This document shows positions 35,413 through 43,651 of a stretch of DNA of 64,000 nucleotides, in pieces. The number at the start of each line of letters is the position of its first letter. The stretch's first letter is position 1. The stretch spans positions 62,001 to 126,000 of the forward strand of contig NZ_FWXY01000012.1 in the NCBI RefSeq assembly GCF_900176365.1, written 5' to 3'. The notes below the pieces were generated by a model. That model saw only the letters and a list, made by a program, of their open reading frames with translations. It made no database searches and was not told where the DNA came from. Position numbers and translations under genes: made by a program. This DNA comes from Desulfocicer vacuolatum DSM 3385. Lineage in GTDB: Bacteria; Desulfobacterota; Desulfobacteria; Desulfobacterales; Desulfobacteraceae.

Positions 35413-36044
35413 TATATTTTACAACTCCTTTTTAAAATGCAGATAGTTTTCGCCGGGCACAGTAAATAGTCACGTGGACGGAACAGCCTGGACCATTACT
35501 TCAAATTCCCCTGCTTGGGGACTGTGCAGCATACTAATTTCAGGTAGCGACGGAATGCCGGAGGAATATTTACCGGGTACAATTATGTAAAACAAACAAA
35601 AAAGATCATCTCCACAAGAACGATGGATGATCGTAATAAATTCTTCATCCATATGCAAGGCACGATTCAAAACATCACACATCATAGACTATTAGGCATG
35701 TTTTTTCAATAAGTTATAAAACAGAAGTGCTCAAATTACCCACTTTAACGCATCTGTATTTTATTTTTTACAAAAAACACAAAATACAACTTTATCTAAC
35801 AATTGAAAACAAATAATCTTCAAGACAAGCAGTAATAAAGCAAATGGGAGCAGACAGAGATATTGGAAAAAGGAAAATAATGATACGGAGGGAAAAGGGA
35901 AAAGGGATATGGGATATGGGATATGGGAGATGAGAAAAAATTTTGGAACCGGTAAGGGTTTACTTTTGGTAAAAAGATCAAGGCCTGCACAAAGGCAGAC
36001 CTTGACCCCAGCCGGGAAAAAGCTGTTTTTTAAATTAAAACACT
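35413..36044 (-). other. 632-base gap with simple repeat and no convincing gene
   Basis: An A+T-rich stretch. It holds a microsatellite-like GGGATATGGGATATGGG near 35908-35930, a small hairpin TCCCCTGCTTGGGGA near 35507, and at its right end the terminator of the cytochrome gene. A 71-codon frame at 35470-35685 has no ribosome-binding site and is not called. Confidence 0.5.
35978..36005 (-). terminator. Terminator of the octahaem cytochrome gene
   Basis: TCAAGG-CCTGC and GCAGA-CCTTGA arms around ACAAAG, followed on the minus strand by TCTTTTT. Confidence 0.7.
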
Positions 36045-37775
36045 CTATTTCTTAGGATGACACTTACCGCAAGAGGCGGGTGCTGCCTTGGTATTGTTCT
36101 TTTTATTATAATCCTTATGGCAGGTAATGCAATTTTCGTGGAGCGCATTGGTATGGTACTCCATCTTCTGGGCCTTGGTCAATTTTTCCCCTTTTTTCTT
36201 GGGGGCTTTACCCGGTTTGGCATGGCAGGCAATACAATTTTCCACGGCATCGCCCATTTTTAAATCATTCAGTGGCTTACCGTCTGCATCGTGGTGACAT
36301 TCCCCGCATGTTATCCCATAATCTTCCATGTGCTTCTTATGGGTGAACTGAACAATTCCTTTTTTATGGGCTTTATAGGCTGGATTCTCCATGGGCATGA
36401 TATCTGCAATATTGGACTCCACCACTGGAGCGGCTTCCTCTGTTGTCGGTGCTTCTGCCACAGGCGCTGCCTCTTCAACAGCCGGGGCTTCTGCTGCCGC
36501 AGGGACAGCCTCTTCAGCAACCGGAGCTTCTATTGCCGCAGGGACAGCCTCTTCAGCAACCGGGGCTTCTGCTGCCGCAGGGACGGCATCTTCAACCACC
36601 GGGGCTTCTGCTGCCGCAGGGACGGCATCTTCAACCACCGGGGCTTCTGTTGCCACAGGGGCGGCATCTTCAACCACCGGGGCTTCTGCTGCCGCAGGGA
36701 CGGCATCTTCAACCACCGGGGCTTCTGCTGCCGCAGGGACGGCATCTTCAACCACCGGGGCTTCTGTTGCCACAGGGGCGGCATCTTCAACCACCGGGGC
36801 TTCTGCTGCCGCAGGGACGGCATCTTCAACCACCGGGGCTTCTGTTGCCACAGGGGCGGCATCTTCAGCAGCTACAGCGGGGGCTGCCGGAGCCGGAACA
36901 GGCATGGTTTTGTTTTTATCATGACAGTTATTACAGGTTGCCGGGGCTGCCTTGGTGTTATTCTTTTTGTTAAAGGCTTTATGACAGGTAATGCAGTTCT
37001 GGTGAAGGGCATCTGTGTGGTACTCAAGTTTTTGCTCTGCTGTCAATTTTTTATTATCAATCTTGGCCGGGGCCTTTCCGGGCTCGGCATGACAGGCAAT
37101 GCAGCTTTCAACTTCATCCCCTATTTTCAAATCAGCCAGGGGTTCACCGGAATCATCATGATGGCATTCACCGCAGCCAATGCCATAATCTTCCATGTGT
37201 TTTTTATGGGTAAACAATACAATGGGTTTCTTATGCTTTGCGTATTCTGAATTTTCCATGGCCATGATATCTGCCATACCGGCGGATGCTACAGGAGCCG
37301 CTGCCACTGTTTCAGCGGGAGCAGATTCATCCTGGGCTGCCGCAACGGGCTCAGTTTCTTCAACGGCCTTTGCATGCACATCTTTTTCAGTCTCTTCAGG
37401 GGCAACATCTGCCTTGTGGGCTGTTTCCTCTTTTGCCGGAGCCGGGGCTTTTTCTTCATGCGCTGCAACCGCTTCTTTTTCATGCACGGCTTCTTCTTCA
37501 TGGGCGGCGGCTTTGGTGGATGCCGGTGTTTCTGTGGCCGGTTCTACCTCTGACTTTTCAGTCTCTTCTGTCTGCGATACCACAGCATGGTGATCCATCC
37601 CCTTTTCCTGGGAGGCATCATGGTGTACAGCCATGGATTTCATATGCGCATTCTTTGCTTTTTCCCATGGATCCAGATCTTTCTCCCCATGGGGAATAGA
37701 ACAATAACTCAACATTACAATCAACGCTAACATAACGATGAAAAGTAGATTCTGCCCATCAAATTTACCGCGCAT
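36045..37775 (-). CDS. Octahaem c-type cytochrome: two tetrahaem c3-like domains joined by a tandem-repeat linker
   Basis: This 576-residue protein has an N-terminal membrane segment (LLFIVMLALIVML) followed by SYC, a weak lipobox. An Ala/Glu/His-rich region (to about residue 170) follows. The first c3-like domain (about 172-295) carries CGECHH, CIACH, CITCH and CNNCH. A linker (about 300-455) contains some twelve 13-residue units of the type EAPVVEDAVPAAA. The second domain (457-576) has CGECHH, CIACH, CITCH and CGKCH. Both domains repeat FTHKKHMEDYGI. Each domain thus holds four haem sites. It is probably membrane-tethered in the periplasm as an electron carrier, perhaps fed by the hydrogenase. 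AGGAGG precedes the ATG at 37775. Confidence 0.9.
   Translation of the reverse strand: MRGKFDGQNLLFIVMLALIVMLSYCSIPHGEKDLDPWEKAKNAHMKSMAVHHDASQEKGMDHHAVVSQTEETEKSEVEPATETPASTKAAAHEEEAVHEKEAVAAHEEKAPAPAKEETAHKADVAPEETEKDVHAKAVEETEPVAAAQDESAPAETVAAAPVASAGMADIMAMENSEYAKHKKPIVLFTHKKHMEDYGIGCGECHHDDSGEPLADLKIGDEVESCIACHAEPGKAPAKIDNKKLTAEQKLEYHTDALHQNCITCHKAFNKKNNTKAAPATCNNCHDKNKTMPVPAPAAPAVAAEDAAPVATEAPVVEDAVPAAAEAPVVEDAAPVATEAPVVEDAVPAAAEAPVVEDAVPAAAEAPVVEDAAPVATEAPVVEDAVPAAAEAPVVEDAVPAAAEAPVAEEAVPAAIEAPVAEEAVPAAAEAPAVEEAAPVAEAPTTEEAAPVVESNIADIMPMENPAYKAHKKGIVQFTHKKHMEDYGITCGECHHDADGKPLNDLKMGDAVENCIACHAKPGKAPKKKGEKLTKAQKMEYHTNALHENCITCHKDYNKKNNTKAAPASCGKCHPKK
36411..36878 (-). repeat. 39-bp coding tandem repeat (about 12 units)
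   Basis: The linker of the cytochrome is encoded by near-identical 39-base units. Units ending in AVPAAA and units ending in AAPVAT alternate in a partly regular A-A-B order, giving a 117-base higher period. The leftmost units (EAPVAEE, EAPAVEE, EAPTTEE) are diverged. Near-identity at DNA level means copy number can change by slippage without breaking frame. Confidence 0.9.
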
Positions 37776-37924
37776 CACGCCCCTCCTGTCCTTTTAACAA
37801 AAAAATCCTAAAAATGTAATTTGTCCATTCAGATACCGCCGTCAGCGGTTCTCTGAAACCAAACGATCTTATCAAAATTCACGCACAACCGTACGTTAAG
37901 TTTCCAAAAAAAAGTGATATCAGA

Positions 37925-37952
37925 TTTTTATCAAATAAACAATAAAGGTCAA
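37925..37952 (-). promoter_or_regulatory. Candidate promoter for the octahaem cytochrome
   Basis: On the minus strand TTGACC (37952-37947) and TAAAAA (37930-37925) are 16 bases apart, about 150 bases before the ATG. Confidence 0.35.
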
Positions 37953-37958
37953 TGAAAA

Positions 37959-40091
37959 TCATTGCCTGATATGAATCATTTCATCCAGCACCCGGCGCAC
38001 AGCAGTGGCAAGCTCACTTCGCTCCAGGGGTTTTTCAATGCAGTGGGCGATCCCCATCTGTTTTAACTGCTCAACGCTTATTTCCTGTGCAATGCCGGTG
38101 CAAAGAATAATGGGGATTTCAGGGCGTATTTCAATGAGCGCCTTTGCCAACATCTTGCCATTCATTTCCGGCATGGTCATATCGGTGATCACAAGGTCAA
38201 TGGCCATGGGATCGGATTGAAACAGGGCCAAGGCCTCCCGGGATGAAGTCACCCCCTTTACCTGATACCCCAAATTCCCCAAAATAACAGAGGCAATTTT
38301 AACAAGGGAAATTTCATCATCCACCACAAGGATGGTTTCCTCCCCCCTGGGAAGCTGTGCACAAACGGAAGAAGACTGCTCGGGCATTTCATCCGTTGCC
38401 GGAAAAAAGACCTTTATGGTGGTGCCTCTTTCCGGCTGACTCTCAATTTGCAACGTTGCATCATGGCTTTTCACAATACCGTGCACCACAAAAAGACCCA
38501 TACCGGAGCCCTTACCCACCTCTTTTGTGGTAAAATAGGGATCAAATAATTTCTCTTGAATGGCAGAGTCTATGCCATGGCCGGTGTCACTGACTCGCAA
38601 AACCACATATTTGCCCGGTGTCAAACTGATATCCCCCCAACGCTGACTTTCCATTGAATCCAGCACCACGTTTTCCAGTCCAAGGGTCAATATCCCGGTG
38701 CCCTTTGCCTCCATGGCATGGGCCCCATTGGTACTTAAATTTATAATAATCTGCTGAATCTGGGTGGAATCGGCCTTAATGGGACAAATTTCCTTTGGCA
38801 TCTCTGTCTTAATTTCAATGGTGGTGGGAATGGAGGCCCTTAAAAGATGTTCTGCCTCCTTTACAATTTTCCGGAGGTCCACTGTTTTTTTAGAAATATC
38901 ACATTTTCGGCTGAAACTGAGCAGCTGATGAACCACATCCCTTGCTCTTAGCCCCGCTGTTTGAATTTCTTTAAGATTTTCCCGGGCAGAACTCCATTGG
39001 GGAACCTCATCCAGGGCAAGCTCCATATTGCCCAGAATGATACCGAGAAGGTTATTAAAATCGTGGGCAACCCCCCCGGCCAGGGTGCCAATGGCCTCCA
39101 TTTTTCTTGCCTGTTGCAGCTCCTCCATCAGGCGACACCTGTCTGTGACATCAATAAGGGTAATGATGGCACCATGACTGAAAGGAGCAATACTGATATT
39201 TAAATAACGCTCTTTGTATTTGATTTCAGAAAAATCTTTTTGCTCATTTTTACGCATACACGCCATCAGCGCATTATACATATCCACAGAATGTTTCTCT
39301 GCATAATCCTTGTACATGACATCCCCCACGGCGGGCAGGGAGCCGTGGCGCTTTTTTCCGGCAAAATTATGCATCATAATCCGGGCATTTTTATCCACAA
39401 TAATCGTCTGGATGGGGTTATGCTCAAACAAGGCCCGATATCGGGATTTGCTGTCAATCAACTGGGATTCCATGGCCTTGATCCGGGTCAAATCCAGATT
39501 TACTTCAATGGCTCCTTGAATGTTTCCTGCATCATCCTTCACCGGAGCTGTGAAAGTGGATACCACTCTTTTTTCTCCATCAAAGGCATCAATTTCAAGC
39601 AACTCCCCGGCAATTGTGATGCCCTCTGTGATGGTTCGGTATAATGGCCTGTCCTTGACAGCCATGTTCACACTGGAGCCAAGCCTGCGTGATTTAAAAA
39701 TATCAAATTCAGCAACATCCACCAGGGGAAGTTTTCCCCATATTCGCCCGGCCTCGGGGTTGCCTTTTATCAATTTGCCGTTTTTATCGGCCAGCCACAG
39801 CCCCACCGGCAAAATTGAAAACACCTTGCGAAAAAGATTTTCACTGTAAATCAATTTCTTCTCAGCGCGTTTTCTGGAGGCAATTTCCCGTTTAAGCTGC
39901 CGGTTCCATAAAAAAAAGAAAATACCCAGACAGGTTCCCAAGGTACCGCCAATCCACAAAAGAACTTCCCCGGGAGATAGAACCACACTGCCGAATTTAA
40001 TTTCAAGGAAAGCCCGGCAAGGGGAAGGCCAAAGAAAAAATAAAGCGCAAATATAAATCAAAACATATTTTTTATTTTTAAATTTTTCCAC
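37959..40091 (-). CDS. Hybrid sensor histidine kinase with C-terminal receiver
   Basis: This ~710-residue protein has a hydrophobic N-terminus (KKYVLIYICALFFLWPSPCRAF) and a second membrane segment near residue 75. Two PAS-like domains follow (about 90-225 and 230-340). The histidine box is GGVAHDFNNLLGIILGNMELAL and the ATPase motifs are NLSTNGAHAM, DTGHGI and GSGMGLFVV. A receiver follows from about residue 590 with acidic VVDDE and phospho-Asp VITDMTMPEMNG. This is the usual PAS-HK-REC architecture. No ATG fits; the GTG at 40091 is chosen because GTGGAG lies 8 bases upstream, while the ATG at 40160 would run into the divergent gene's promoter. Confidence 0.87.
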   Translation of the reverse strand: MEKFKNKKYVLIYICALFFLWPSPCRAFLEIKFGSVVLSPGEVLLWIGGTLGTCLGIFFFLWNRQLKREIASRKRAEKKLIYSENLFRKVFSILPVGLWLADKNGKLIKGNPEAGRIWGKLPLVDVAEFDIFKSRRLGSSVNMAVKDRPLYRTITEGITIAGELLEIDAFDGEKRVVSTFTAPVKDDAGNIQGAIEVNLDLTRIKAMESQLIDSKSRYRALFEHNPIQTIIVDKNARIMMHNFAGKKRHGSLPAVGDVMYKDYAEKHSVDMYNALMACMRKNEQKDFSEIKYKERYLNISIAPFSHGAIITLIDVTDRCRLMEELQQARKMEAIGTLAGGVAHDFNNLLGIILGNMELALDEVPQWSSARENLKEIQTAGLRARDVVHQLLSFSRKCDISKKTVDLRKIVKEAEHLLRASIPTTIEIKTEMPKEICPIKADSTQIQQIIINLSTNGAHAMEAKGTGILTLGLENVVLDSMESQRWGDISLTPGKYVVLRVSDTGHGIDSAIQEKLFDPYFTTKEVGKGSGMGLFVVHGIVKSHDATLQIESQPERGTTIKVFFPATDEMPEQSSSVCAQLPRGEETILVVDDEISLVKIASVILGNLGYQVKGVTSSREALALFQSDPMAIDLVITDMTMPEMNGKMLAKALIEIRPEIPIILCTGIAQEISVEQLKQMGIAHCIEKPLERSELATAVRRVLDEMIHIRQ

Positions 40092-40222
40092 TGAACTTAC
40101 TCCACAAGGTCCATGAATTTTCTTGAGCAGATACAATGAATCTGCTACATACCCGTTCAAACACAGTGCATTTATTTGGGATTAACAATATAACGGATCA
40201 CCATATACCAGGAGAAATTTAT

Positions 40223-41044
40223 ATGCAACCCAGCAACACCCGGGTGATAGAAGCCGCAGCATACATTAAAGAAAAAATATCCCACCTGCCCAGGGTGGGA
40301 TTTCTCACCGGGACAGGCCTGGGAAGCAGCACCGGGAATATTGCCGTGGAAACCGCCCTGCCCTACTCCCAGATCCCCCATTTTCCAATTTCCACTGTGG
40401 AAAGTCACACCGGACAATTACTCCTGGGCACCCTTGCAGGCACCCCCATCATGGCCATGCAGGGGCGGTTTCATCTCTATGAAGGATACTCTCCGGCCCA
40501 GGTCACTTTTCCGGTGAGGGTCATGCAGGCACTGGGGATAAAATATCTGATTATCAGCAACGCTTCAGGGGGACTTAATCTTGATTTTTCACCCGGCCGG
40601 ATCATGCTCATCACCGACCACATTAACCTCACGGGACAAAATCCTCTGCAAGGACCCAATAACGATGACTGGGGCATACGCTTCCCGGACATGACCCGGG
40701 TTTATGATACCTTTCTTGCTGATCTGGCCCGGAAAGCTGCTGAATCCAAAAACATTCCCCTGGCCCGGGGTGTTTATGCCGGACTCATGGGACCGTCCCT
40801 GGAAACCCCTGCAGAAACAAGATATCTGAAAACCATTGGTGCAGATGCCGTTGGTTTCTCCACCGTGATGGAGGCCATTGCAGGGGTCCATGCTGAAATG
40901 AAAATATTGGGTCTTGCCACCATCACCAATATCAACAACCCCGATGCACCGGAAAAAGCCACAGTGGAAGAGATCATTAAAACCGCTGAAAAAGCAGCAA
41001 AAAATGTAAACACCCTTATCACTGAAGTTGTGTCCGCACTGTAA
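40223..41044 (+). CDS. punA: Purine-nucleoside phosphorylase family protein
   Basis: This 273-residue trimeric-type PNP splits purine nucleosides by phosphorolysis. LTGTGLGSS binds phosphate, and QGRFHLYEGY, SNASGGLN and TDHINLTGQNPL are signature stretches. The usual GMSTVPE reads GFSTVMEA and the base-binding Asn lies in ITNINNP where many enzymes have TNMAAG, so base preference may differ. The ATG at 40223 is preferred because AGGAGA precedes it. A hotdog thioesterase gene follows by 34 bases in the same direction. Confidence 0.9.
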   Translation: MQPSNTRVIEAAAYIKEKISHLPRVGFLTGTGLGSSTGNIAVETALPYSQIPHFPISTVESHTGQLLLGTLAGTPIMAMQGRFHLYEGYSPAQVTFPVRVMQALGIKYLIISNASGGLNLDFSPGRIMLITDHINLTGQNPLQGPNNDDWGIRFPDMTRVYDTFLADLARKAAESKNIPLARGVYAGLMGPSLETPAETRYLKTIGADAVGFSTVMEAIAGVHAEMKILGLATITNINNPDAPEKATVEEIIKTAEKAAKNVNTLITEVVSAL

Positions 41045-41078
41045 CCATAACCATGACAATATCCGGGAGAAAAAACCC

Positions 41079-41555
41079 ATGGGAAAATTACCTGATAATA
41101 TCACCACACTACTGAATAAAGAGGCCGGTGGATTTAATACCATGCTGGGACTCAAGTTCACCCATGTAACCATGGAGCGCCTCCAAGCAGAACTTGAAAT
41201 CTCGGGAAAACACCACCAGGTATATGGCATTGTCCATGGGGGGGTCTATGCCGCCATTGCCGAAAGCATGTGCAGTGTGGGGGCTGTTATTAACGTGATG
41301 GGAGAAAATAAAAATGCCGTGGGCCTGGAAAACAGTACCACATTTCTCCGGGCCGTGCGTTCCGGAACCCTTCACTGCGTGGCAACTCCCCTGACCAGGG
41401 GCAGAAGAGCCCATGTCTGGGAAACCCGCATCCACGATGACCGGGACCGACTGGTGGCATCTGGCCGGGTTCGCCTGATGATACTGGCACCCAAAGATTC
41501 CCTGGCAGGAGAAGAAATTCAATTTGAAAATAAATCTGCGCTTCCGGACATATAA
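41079..41555 (+). CDS. PaaI-type hotdog thioesterase
   Basis: This 158-residue hotdog-fold protein has the PaaI-like active-site helix HGGVYAAIAESMCS (about residues 50-63). It also has NSTTFLRAVRSGTL, the usual second-strand block. The family hydrolyses aryl or acyl CoA thioesters. CGGGAGA stands before the ATG at 41079; the longer frame overlaps punA. The C-terminal tail (about 20 residues after APKDS) is longer than in many relatives. Substrate is unknown; linkage to punA is likely incidental co-transcription. Confidence 0.88.
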   Translation: MGKLPDNITTLLNKEAGGFNTMLGLKFTHVTMERLQAELEISGKHHQVYGIVHGGVYAAIAESMCSVGAVINVMGENKNAVGLENSTTFLRAVRSGTLHCVATPLTRGRRAHVWETRIHDDRDRLVASGRVRLMILAPKDSLAGEEIQFENKSALPDI

Positions 41556-42052
41556 AAATCGGCACTTTATTTAAGAGCGACACCTGACATACAACCACTT
41601 GCCATGGCCCATCAATTGCTGCTGCATTTTGCACCACTCCGGTGCAAAACAAATCATATTTACGATGTCTCCGGTTTAATGTCAGCGCCCTTTTTACCCC
41701 TTGGTTGCCTGGGTGTCATCACATTGCCAGCCAGGGGGGGGCAGCATTCAAAAGATTCACACACAGTAATGATATCTCTAACAACCTATATTAATAACAA
41801 ATTTTCAACACAACCTTTAAAAACAAAATCTTCACATTCCCAAGCCTACCCCTTATTTAACACATGCCAAATAAAATTTTTATTGTGCATCACCTTTCCG
41901 GCCCAATTCTTGATTTATAAATGAGCAACCCCTGATCACAGGGATCGCATTTCAGCCCTGTTTAAAAACCGGGGGGGCCAAGTGCAATCCCATGCGATTT
42001 CAGGTGATTTATCTATATTTTAAACAGGCGCTTAAGCCCGGGGAGGTATCCC
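41556..42052 (+). other. 497-base gap without recognisable gene
   Basis: A+T-rich with short T and A runs. A G7 run lies near 41735. I see no repeat of the X/Y/Z families, no tRNA and no clear promoter, although TTGATTTATAAAT near 41910 is promoter-like. Confidence 0.5.
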
Positions 42053-42979
42053 ATGAAAACCCACACAATAAAAAACAAAACCAAACAGGCTCCCATGGTC
42101 TTTGACATGACTTCAAACCAGTGTGTCTGGTCCAGGGCAGGCATTATGTCCCCCTTTCCCTGCATGAATGCATTTAACTGCTTTGATTGTCCCCTGGACA
42201 AAAAAATGCAGGAACGTGTCCAGAGCAAGCAGATGCACCGGCATCCGGCATGGCGCAATCACCTTCCCCATACAAGTGAACCGGTTATCACAGGTACGGA
42301 CACAAAATGCAGACATATGCTCTCCGGCAGGGTGGCATACAAATACTGTATCCATAATTATGACTGCGCCACCTGCGCCTATCATCAGTTGATGGAGGAG
42401 GAAACCATCAGCCTTGCCGTTTCCCATGTGAACAAGGAGTATGCAGGCGGGTTCAGTCTTGCCCAACGATACTACTACCACCGAGGGCATACATGGGCCC
42501 GCATTGAATACGGGGGGCGTGTGCGTCTGGGTCTGGATGATTTTGCCACAAAATTACTGGGCCCCATGGATTTGCCCGATCTTCCGGCCCTGGGAACCGC
42601 CGTGCAGCAGGGAGAACCGGGTATTGGTATTGCCAGGGATGAATTAAAAGCCGAAGCACTGTACCCCATGGAAGGAATCGTTGTTGCCATAAACCCCACC
42701 ATCAGACAAAAGGGTATGGTGAACAAAGATCCCTATGGAGAGGGATGGCTGATGATCATTGAGCCCACAAAACTTAAAATGAATCTAAAAAATCTTATCT
42801 TTGGAGAAGAGAGCATCGCCTGGATGGAAGAGGAAAGCAGCCGCCTTGCCGCCCTTGTTTCCCAAGAGACAGAATACAAACTGGCGGCCACCGGGGGACG
42901 GGCCGTCAACGATATCTATGGTCAAATACCTGAACTCGGATGGGATACACTGGTTAAATCGTTTCTTCTGACCCCATAA
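42053..42979 (+). CDS. GcvH-like lipoyl-domain protein with duplicated Cys motifs
   Basis: This 308-residue protein has two parts. Residues ~20-110 hold two copies of a Cx5CxxC motif, CMNAFNCFDC and CIHNYDCATC, each with an extra Cys ahead of it, suggestive of a metal or Fe-S site. Residues ~140-255 resemble glycine-cleavage H protein: HTWARIE, VRLGLDDFAT, then DELKAEALYPMEG where the Lys aligns with the lipoylated Lys of GcvH. No gcvT or gcvP is nearby, so it is unlikely to serve glycine cleavage directly. GGGGAGG lies before the ATG. Confidence 0.8.
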   Translation: MKTHTIKNKTKQAPMVFDMTSNQCVWSRAGIMSPFPCMNAFNCFDCPLDKKMQERVQSKQMHRHPAWRNHLPHTSEPVITGTDTKCRHMLSGRVAYKYCIHNYDCATCAYHQLMEEETISLAVSHVNKEYAGGFSLAQRYYYHRGHTWARIEYGGRVRLGLDDFATKLLGPMDLPDLPALGTAVQQGEPGIGIARDELKAEALYPMEGIVVAINPTIRQKGMVNKDPYGEGWLMIIEPTKLKMNLKNLIFGEESIAWMEEESSRLAALVSQETEYKLAATGGRAVNDIYGQIPELGWDTLVKSFLLTP

Positions 42980-42987
42980 CTCAATCA

Positions 42988-43076
42988 TTGCCTGTCGGGG
43001 GCGGCACAATACGACCATTTCAATATTCCTTGTTGACAGAGCCAGCTCAGAATACGGGCTGCCCATGGCAGTGATA
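42988..43076. repeat. Half Z plus X module
   Basis: CCTGTCGGGGGCGGC is a Z remnant. It continues through ATACGACCATTTCAATATTC to an X hairpin (CTTGTTGACAGAGCC ... GGGCTGCCCATGGCAG). It lies between converging genes and may act as a terminator. Confidence 0.6.
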
Positions 43077-43091
43077 CCCGCCGGAACATAA

Positions 43092-43583
43092 TCACCGTTT
43101 GGTAATTGCGTTTAAGCGCACTTTGCATTCATTGCACAGGACTGGGCTAAGGGTATCGAGTTTATCAAGTCCCACGGAAAAATTCATGATACACCGGGAA
43201 CTTTTACAATGGGATAACCCCATAAGATGGCCGGTCTCATGGATGGCTATTTTGGAAAGCCGTGTGTAAACCAGGGATTTTTCAGGGATAATCCCATTGC
43301 ATGGCAGTTGCAGCCGGTGGGTGGAAATAACTGCGGCATTCCCCCCGATCCGGGCTTCCCCAAAAACATAGGTTAAAAAAGGCAACGTGATATCCCGGGA
43401 AGTAATGCCCACCCGCTTCACCGGGCCATGGATATTTACAGCAAGGGATTTGATAATTTCAGCGGCATTGTACTGACTGCGATGGGAAAACACAGCTCCC
43501 CGGGGGGCCGGCCACGGGGCTGCCACATCCGTTGCAATATCAAAAACAGCCTGTATGTTGGCAGCAGCCACCCTCACTGCCAC
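43092..43583 (-). CDS. amzA: Archaemetzincin-family metalloprotease (N-terminus probably frameshifted)
   Basis: This archaemetzincin-like zinc peptidase has 163 residues from the GTG at 43583. The zinc motif HETGHLMGLSHC is followed by a second metal site with Cys and Met (CIMN) and a late LCNEC pair. The family normally starts with a beta-strand of the form IPLGVVD, and exactly that is encoded just upstream of the GTG (FFTLIPLGVVDAV) but without a normal start codon in frame. An ATG at 43645, only six bases after the stop of the response regulator gene, would read into it if the T7 run at 43614-43620 were one base longer. It is the last gene of the kinase-regulator operon. Confidence 0.8.
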   Translation of the reverse strand: MAVRVAAANIQAVFDIATDVAAPWPAPRGAVFSHRSQYNAAEIIKSLAVNIHGPVKRVGITSRDITLPFLTYVFGEARIGGNAAVISTHRLQLPCNGIIPEKSLVYTRLSKIAIHETGHLMGLSHCKSSRCIMNFSVGLDKLDTLSPVLCNECKVRLNAITKR

Positions 43584-43651
43584 CGCATCAACAACACCCA
43601 GGGGAATCAGCGTAAAAAAACCCGGTGAACGGGGAATGTATTCATTGTCTG

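Noticed and set aside
35470-35685. 71-codon minus-strand frame upstream of nothing obvious
   Set aside because: No ribosome-binding site, no recognised motif and A+T-rich surroundings. Its position 57 bases before the Cache kinase is not enough to call a gene.
36291-37250. Long plus-strand frames rich in CRRDGIFNHRGF and TGASAAAGTASS repeats
   Set aside because: They are shadows of the 39-base tandem repeat of the cytochrome gene on the other strand; the unit length divisible by three keeps all frames open.
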